Assembly (NCBI GenBank): GCA_001701105.1
Contig: DAAI01000030.1
Location: forward strand, 1 to 8,804
Length of the DNA stretch: 8,804 nt
Origin: Bacteroidales bacterium GP1
Lineage (GTDB): Bacteria; Bacteroidota; Bacteroidia; Bacteroidales; Muribaculaceae
Reading direction: 5' to 3'
Part shown: positions 6,863-8,804 of the stretch, in pieces
How positions within the stretch are numbered: position 1 is the first letter of the stretch
Layout of the letters: each line of letters opens with the position of its first letter
Made by a program: the position numbers and the translations under genes
The notes under the pieces: model-generated
Seen by the model: the letters and a program-made list of their open reading frames with translations, nothing else
What the model was told of the DNA's origin: nothing
The model's database searches: none

Positions 6863-7336
6863 TCAAAATCCTTTAACCTGCTGCTTCGCCCATACCCATA
6901 GAATCAAAGCAGCATCCCGACCCTCCTGATTAGAGCGACCCTTGTAGCCAGTAAGCCGCTCCAATTCCGTTGCAGTTACCTTTCCGTCCTTGCCCCTCCA
7001 TATCTTGCGCAATGGCTTGACAAGCTTATAAGGAATCTTCCAATGCTCGCACATTTCAGCAATCTTGCGACCGACCTCGTGATTACGACCTACGGAATTG
7101 CCCTTGGCGGCTATCACTCGCTTAGAATCTCCAGCTTTCGTATGCCAATGGGTTTGATTAAGCCATCCTGCCTCAATGAGGACTATAACCTTACTCCCAT
7201 TCGCCCCGTCAGCCGGTTTAAATGTATGAAGATAATCCAAGGTTTGAGGGAATGTCAGTGATTTTATTGTAAGCCTTTTTGATATTGTATCAAGACGTGA
7301 CACTCCGTTGCGGTCAACATCTGGATCTATTGCCAC
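6863..7336 (-). CDS. RuvC-like Holliday junction resolvase, N-terminus uncertain
   Basis: This is an RNase H-fold endonuclease of the phage RuvC-like group, which would cut branched DNA before packaging. Likely metal ligands are Asp4 in AIDPD (2-6), Glu55 in VIVLIEAGW (50-58), and Glu138 and/or Asp141 in NQEGRDAALILWVW (136-149). A helix-rich middle contains NSVGRNHEVGRKIAEMCEHW (80-99), and KLVKPLRKIWRGKDGK is a basic surface that could face DNA. With GTG (7334-7336) as start the protein has 157 residues but lacks most of the first beta strand. The codons just upstream (7354-7337) encode TYYHYV in frame, yet TAG and TAA lie directly before them and no start codon is available. It is the first gene of the operon, about 50 bases from its promoter. 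The catalytic set looks intact. Confidence 0.82.
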   Translation of the reverse strand: MAIDPDVDRNGVSRLDTISKRLTIKSLTFPQTLDYLHTFKPADGANGSKVIVLIEAGWLNQTHWHTKAGDSKRVIAAKGNSVGRNHEVGRKIAEMCEHWKIPYKLVKPLRKIWRGKDGKVTATELERLTGYKGRSNQEGRDAALILWVWAKQQVKGF

Positions 7337-7374
7337 AACGTAGTGATAATAAGTCTATTAAACACCTTATTCAT
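7327..7374 (-). other. Short leader ORF or displaced start of the resolvase gene
   Basis: An ATG at 7372-7374 opens a 15-codon frame (MNKVFNRLIITTLWQ) that ends in TAG at 7327-7329, overlapping the GTG start of the resolvase by a few bases. It could couple translation to that GTG. Alternatively, a one-base change near 7355 would join this ATG to the resolvase frame and give an N-terminus of about MNKVFN-x-TYYHYVV before AIDPD, which looks like a natural resolvase start. Evidence is limited to the sequence. Confidence 0.3.
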
Positions 7375-7390
7375 GCTTCCAAAGTAAGCG

Positions 7391-7398
7391 CAAATTTA
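7391..7398 (-). promoter_or_regulatory. Candidate promoter -7 element for the resolvase operon
   Basis: On the minus strand this reads TAAATTTG, an exact TAnnTTTG match, followed by GCGCTTAC. Transcription would start near 7384, some 50 bases before the resolvase GTG. I see no clear TTG at the expected -33 distance (a TTTG lies only 9 bases upstream), so strength is uncertain. It is the only TAnnTTTG I found on this strand between the operon and the terminator. Confidence 0.45.
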
Positions 7399-7495
7399 CG
7401 ATATATACAAATATTTTGTGATTATGACGTACTAATTTATGCGAAATTTATCCTTTTATTGATAAATAGTATATAGTTACAAAGTGGAATATATT

Positions 7496-7519
7496 GTAAC
7501 CAAAACTGTAACCAAAACT
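7496..7519. repeat. Perfect tandem repeat of a 12-base unit
   Basis: GTAACCAAAACT occurs twice head to tail (7496-7507 and 7508-7519) about 100 bases upstream of the resolvase promoter. On the minus strand it reads as two copies of AGTTTTGGTTAC. It could be a protein-binding site for a phage regulator or a recombinase arm site; no function is shown. Confidence 0.7.
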
Positions 7520-7627
7520 CGTTAACTTTAACAAATACCAATTAAGCATATTTAATCTAATTTAATCTACCCTATACTTCGATATATTATTTACATACAC
7601 GCATATACAGCGTAACAGCTTGAATAT

Positions 7628-7660
7628 AAAAGAAAGGGGGCCGCAACTCGTGCGGCTCCC
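7628..7660 (-). terminator. Rho-independent terminator for the right-hand gene
   Basis: On the minus strand a 10-bp stem (7660-7651 with 7645-7636, one G-T pair) encloses a 5-base loop and is followed by TTTCTTTTATATTC. It lies about 250 bases downstream of the stop of the right-hand gene and separates that transcription unit from the resolvase operon. Confidence 0.75.
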
Positions 7661-7828
7661 TGCGATTCCACTATAAACTATATCTAACTAAACTTATCAC
7701 ATCAGCACTTTCTCACGAAATCACTGAAGTTTTCCATATTGCTTTTACTTATCCAACATTTAGCATCTCATATGGTTGGGTGTTTTAAACTTATTTTAAC
7801 CTGTTTAACACTCGGATGGCTTTCGCAC

Positions 7829-7855
7829 GATTCAGGCTGAATCATCTTTATTCAG
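7829..7855. repeat. Overlapping palindromes GATTCAG-g-CTGAATC and CTGAAT...ATTCAG
   Basis: GATTCAG (7829-7835) and CTGAATC (7837-7843) form a 15-base palindrome with a single central G. CTGAAT (7837-7842) can instead pair with ATTCAG (7850-7855) around a 7-base loop. The two pairings exclude each other. This could be an operator or a small RNA switch in the 3' untranslated region of the right-hand gene. Confidence 0.55.
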
Positions 7856-7912
7856 GTTCCGGGTGCTGGAGGCTTTCAGAACTAAATCATGGCAGATCAA
7901 TAGTATGTCGTC

Positions 7913-8804
7913 TCAAAAATAATTAAAAACGAGTGCATCGAGGCGGTCGTTACGGCGCATCGTTCCGCTAATGCGCACTTTCCACCATCTGAAGCCGGCA
8001 AAAGCGATTGCTGAAATCCATCCATGCTTCCCTTCGGCCACCTTTATCCACTTATCGCGATGGCGCGAGCCGTAGAGAGTGACCGAGATAGACGTCCGGT
8101 CGTAAATCCCGCAGAGGTGCATATCGACAATCCATTTGCGCTTATCTGGTAGTCCAAAGTCGAGAGGTTCTGTCTCAAGGTCAATCACCGGTTCCCATGC
8201 GTCAGGGTTATATCCGGAGTCGGGATTATCAGATCCGTCGGAAGCGCCTGCGGAGTCGGTGAATTTGGGCAATAATTTCCAATTGGCCAGTGCGCCGGGC
8301 GTTATGTCAACCTTTATTGCTTCGGAATGAATCAGCTCGGTCACGGGAATTGAAGCGATAATCCGGAGGTCGTTCTGGATCGAGGCATTAGCCCGGATCG
8401 ATGATGCCGAAAAAGCATTATATCGGAAAGCCTTTCTTAATGCGCCGTCGATGCTTACGGAAGAAATATTGTAGACTTGAATAGTATCTGAAATAATTCT
8501 CCCTTGTGGCGCGGCTATTATGTCGATTGCCACGATGTCGCCCCATGCTTTAGTTGAGGGGTCGGCAGAGGGGGTAATGTAGAGATTACAGGGCTTGTTG
8601 GTGATTTCAACGGATGTTCGCACTCCTCCATCATAGAATGTATGATTCATTATCGGAATCACCGGAGATTCCTCATTTGGATATAAAATTTCGAGAGGGA
8701 GGATCATTGTCCGTAGGCCGTTCCGGTATCGGAATGCCCATCCTGCACGGAAAGGTGCGGTAAACGCATCGGCCGCGGCGGCTGCTTGAAAATAAAAGTC
8801 GAGA
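7913..8804 (-). CDS. Phage virion or tail-associated protein, N-terminus beyond right edge
   Basis: The frame is open from the right edge (first full codon 8801-8803) to TGA at 7913-7915, giving 296 residues, so the ATG at 8705-8707 is internal (residue 33) and not the start. The upstream residues, FRAGWAFRYRNGLRTMILPL, read as good protein that continues through that Met. I recall this pattern (a W-x-F-R-Y-x-N/D-G segment followed by a Pro-rich LPLEILYPN) from structural proteins of Bacteroidales phages. A Gly/Asp/Pro linker (DSAGASDGSDNPDSGYNPDA) separates an N-terminal half from a C-terminal beta-rich domain with SISVTLYGSRHRDKW and GFRWWKVRISGTMRRNDRLD, which resembles a sandwich fold. 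No function is proven; a tail tip, fibre or decoration protein is possible. It is the last gene of its unit, ended by the terminator at 7628-7660, and its base composition seems richer in G+C than the resolvase operon. Confidence 0.7.
   Translation of the reverse strand, partial: LDFYFQAAAAADAFTAPFRAGWAFRYRNGLRTMILPLEILYPNEESPVIPIMNHTFYDGGVRTSVEITNKPCNLYITPSADPSTKAWGDIVAIDIIAAPQGRIISDTIQVYNISSVSIDGALRKAFRYNAFSASSIRANASIQNDLRIIASIPVTELIHSEAIKVDITPGALANWKLLPKFTDSAGASDGSDNPDSGYNPDAWEPVIDLETEPLDFGLPDKRKWIVDMHLCGIYDRTSISVTLYGSRHRDKWIKVAEGKHGWISAIAFAGFRWWKVRISGTMRRNDRLDALVFNYF

Larger units (their letters stand above)
7337..7912. other. 576-base gene-free region between two minus-strand transcription units
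   Basis: AT-rich in its left half, it holds, from right to left, a cluster of GATTCAG/CTGAATC palindromes (7829-7855), an AT-rich imperfect inverted repeat near 7779-7808, a rho-independent terminator (7628-7660), a tttaatcta repeat pair near 7550-7568, a 12-base tandem repeat (7496-7519) and the resolvase promoter. A minus-strand 11-codon frame (MENFSDFVRKC, 7702-7737) is present but too short to call a gene. I see no longer coding frame, RNA gene or integrase. Confidence 0.6.

Noticed and set aside
7702..7737. Minus-strand 11-codon frame MENFSDFVRKC
   Set aside because: Too short and without supporting context; could be chance, though conservation in relatives would change this.
8705..8707. 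ATG as the start of the right-hand gene
   Set aside because: The frame is open upstream to the edge and the residues there read as continuous protein, so this Met is internal.

Overview
The window looks like part of a tailed phage or prophage of a Bacteroidales host. The head-packaging genes (terminase small and large subunits, portal, MuF-type head protein) are all on the minus strand. The protein styles (a DUF4417 protein, N-terminal KGSGG proteins, and a MuF protein with a TGWHPQCMC motif) are of the kind I associate with gut Bacteroidales phages. Promoter-like sites match the Bacteroidetes TAnnTTTG -7 element, and Shine-Dalgarno sequences are mostly absent. No integrase, attachment site or host gene is visible, so prophage and free-phage states cannot be told apart.

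Layout, read right to left because every convincing gene is on the minus strand. (1) 8804-7913: the C-terminal 296 residues of a virion or tail-type protein that enters from beyond the right edge. (2) 7912-7337: a 576-base gene-free region with a palindrome cluster, a minus-strand rho-independent terminator (about 7628-7660), a 12-base tandem repeat and a minus-strand promoter. (3) 7336-4937: a tight operon of a RuvC-like resolvase, a 207-aa KGSGG protein, a DUF4417 protein and a 174-aa KGSGG protein, with junctions of a few bases or an overlap. (4) 4826-4965: a plus-strand unit opposing the operon, with a Bacteroidetes promoter, a tRNA-like structured RNA closed by a 14-bp stem, and a U-rich end. 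(5) 4791-1: terminase small subunit, terminase large subunit, a portal gene cut by an in-frame TAG, and a MuF-type head protein that runs off the left edge.

The genes make sense together as the DNA-processing and packaging module of a phage: resolvase clears branched DNA, TerS and TerL drive packaging through the portal, and the MuF protein is a minor head protein. The most interesting items are the plus-strand tRNA-like RNA, the amber codon in the portal at what appears to be a conserved Trp position, the resolvase whose N-terminal strand is in frame but has no start codon, and the pair of unrelated proteins that share an N-terminal KGSGG tag around DUF4417.
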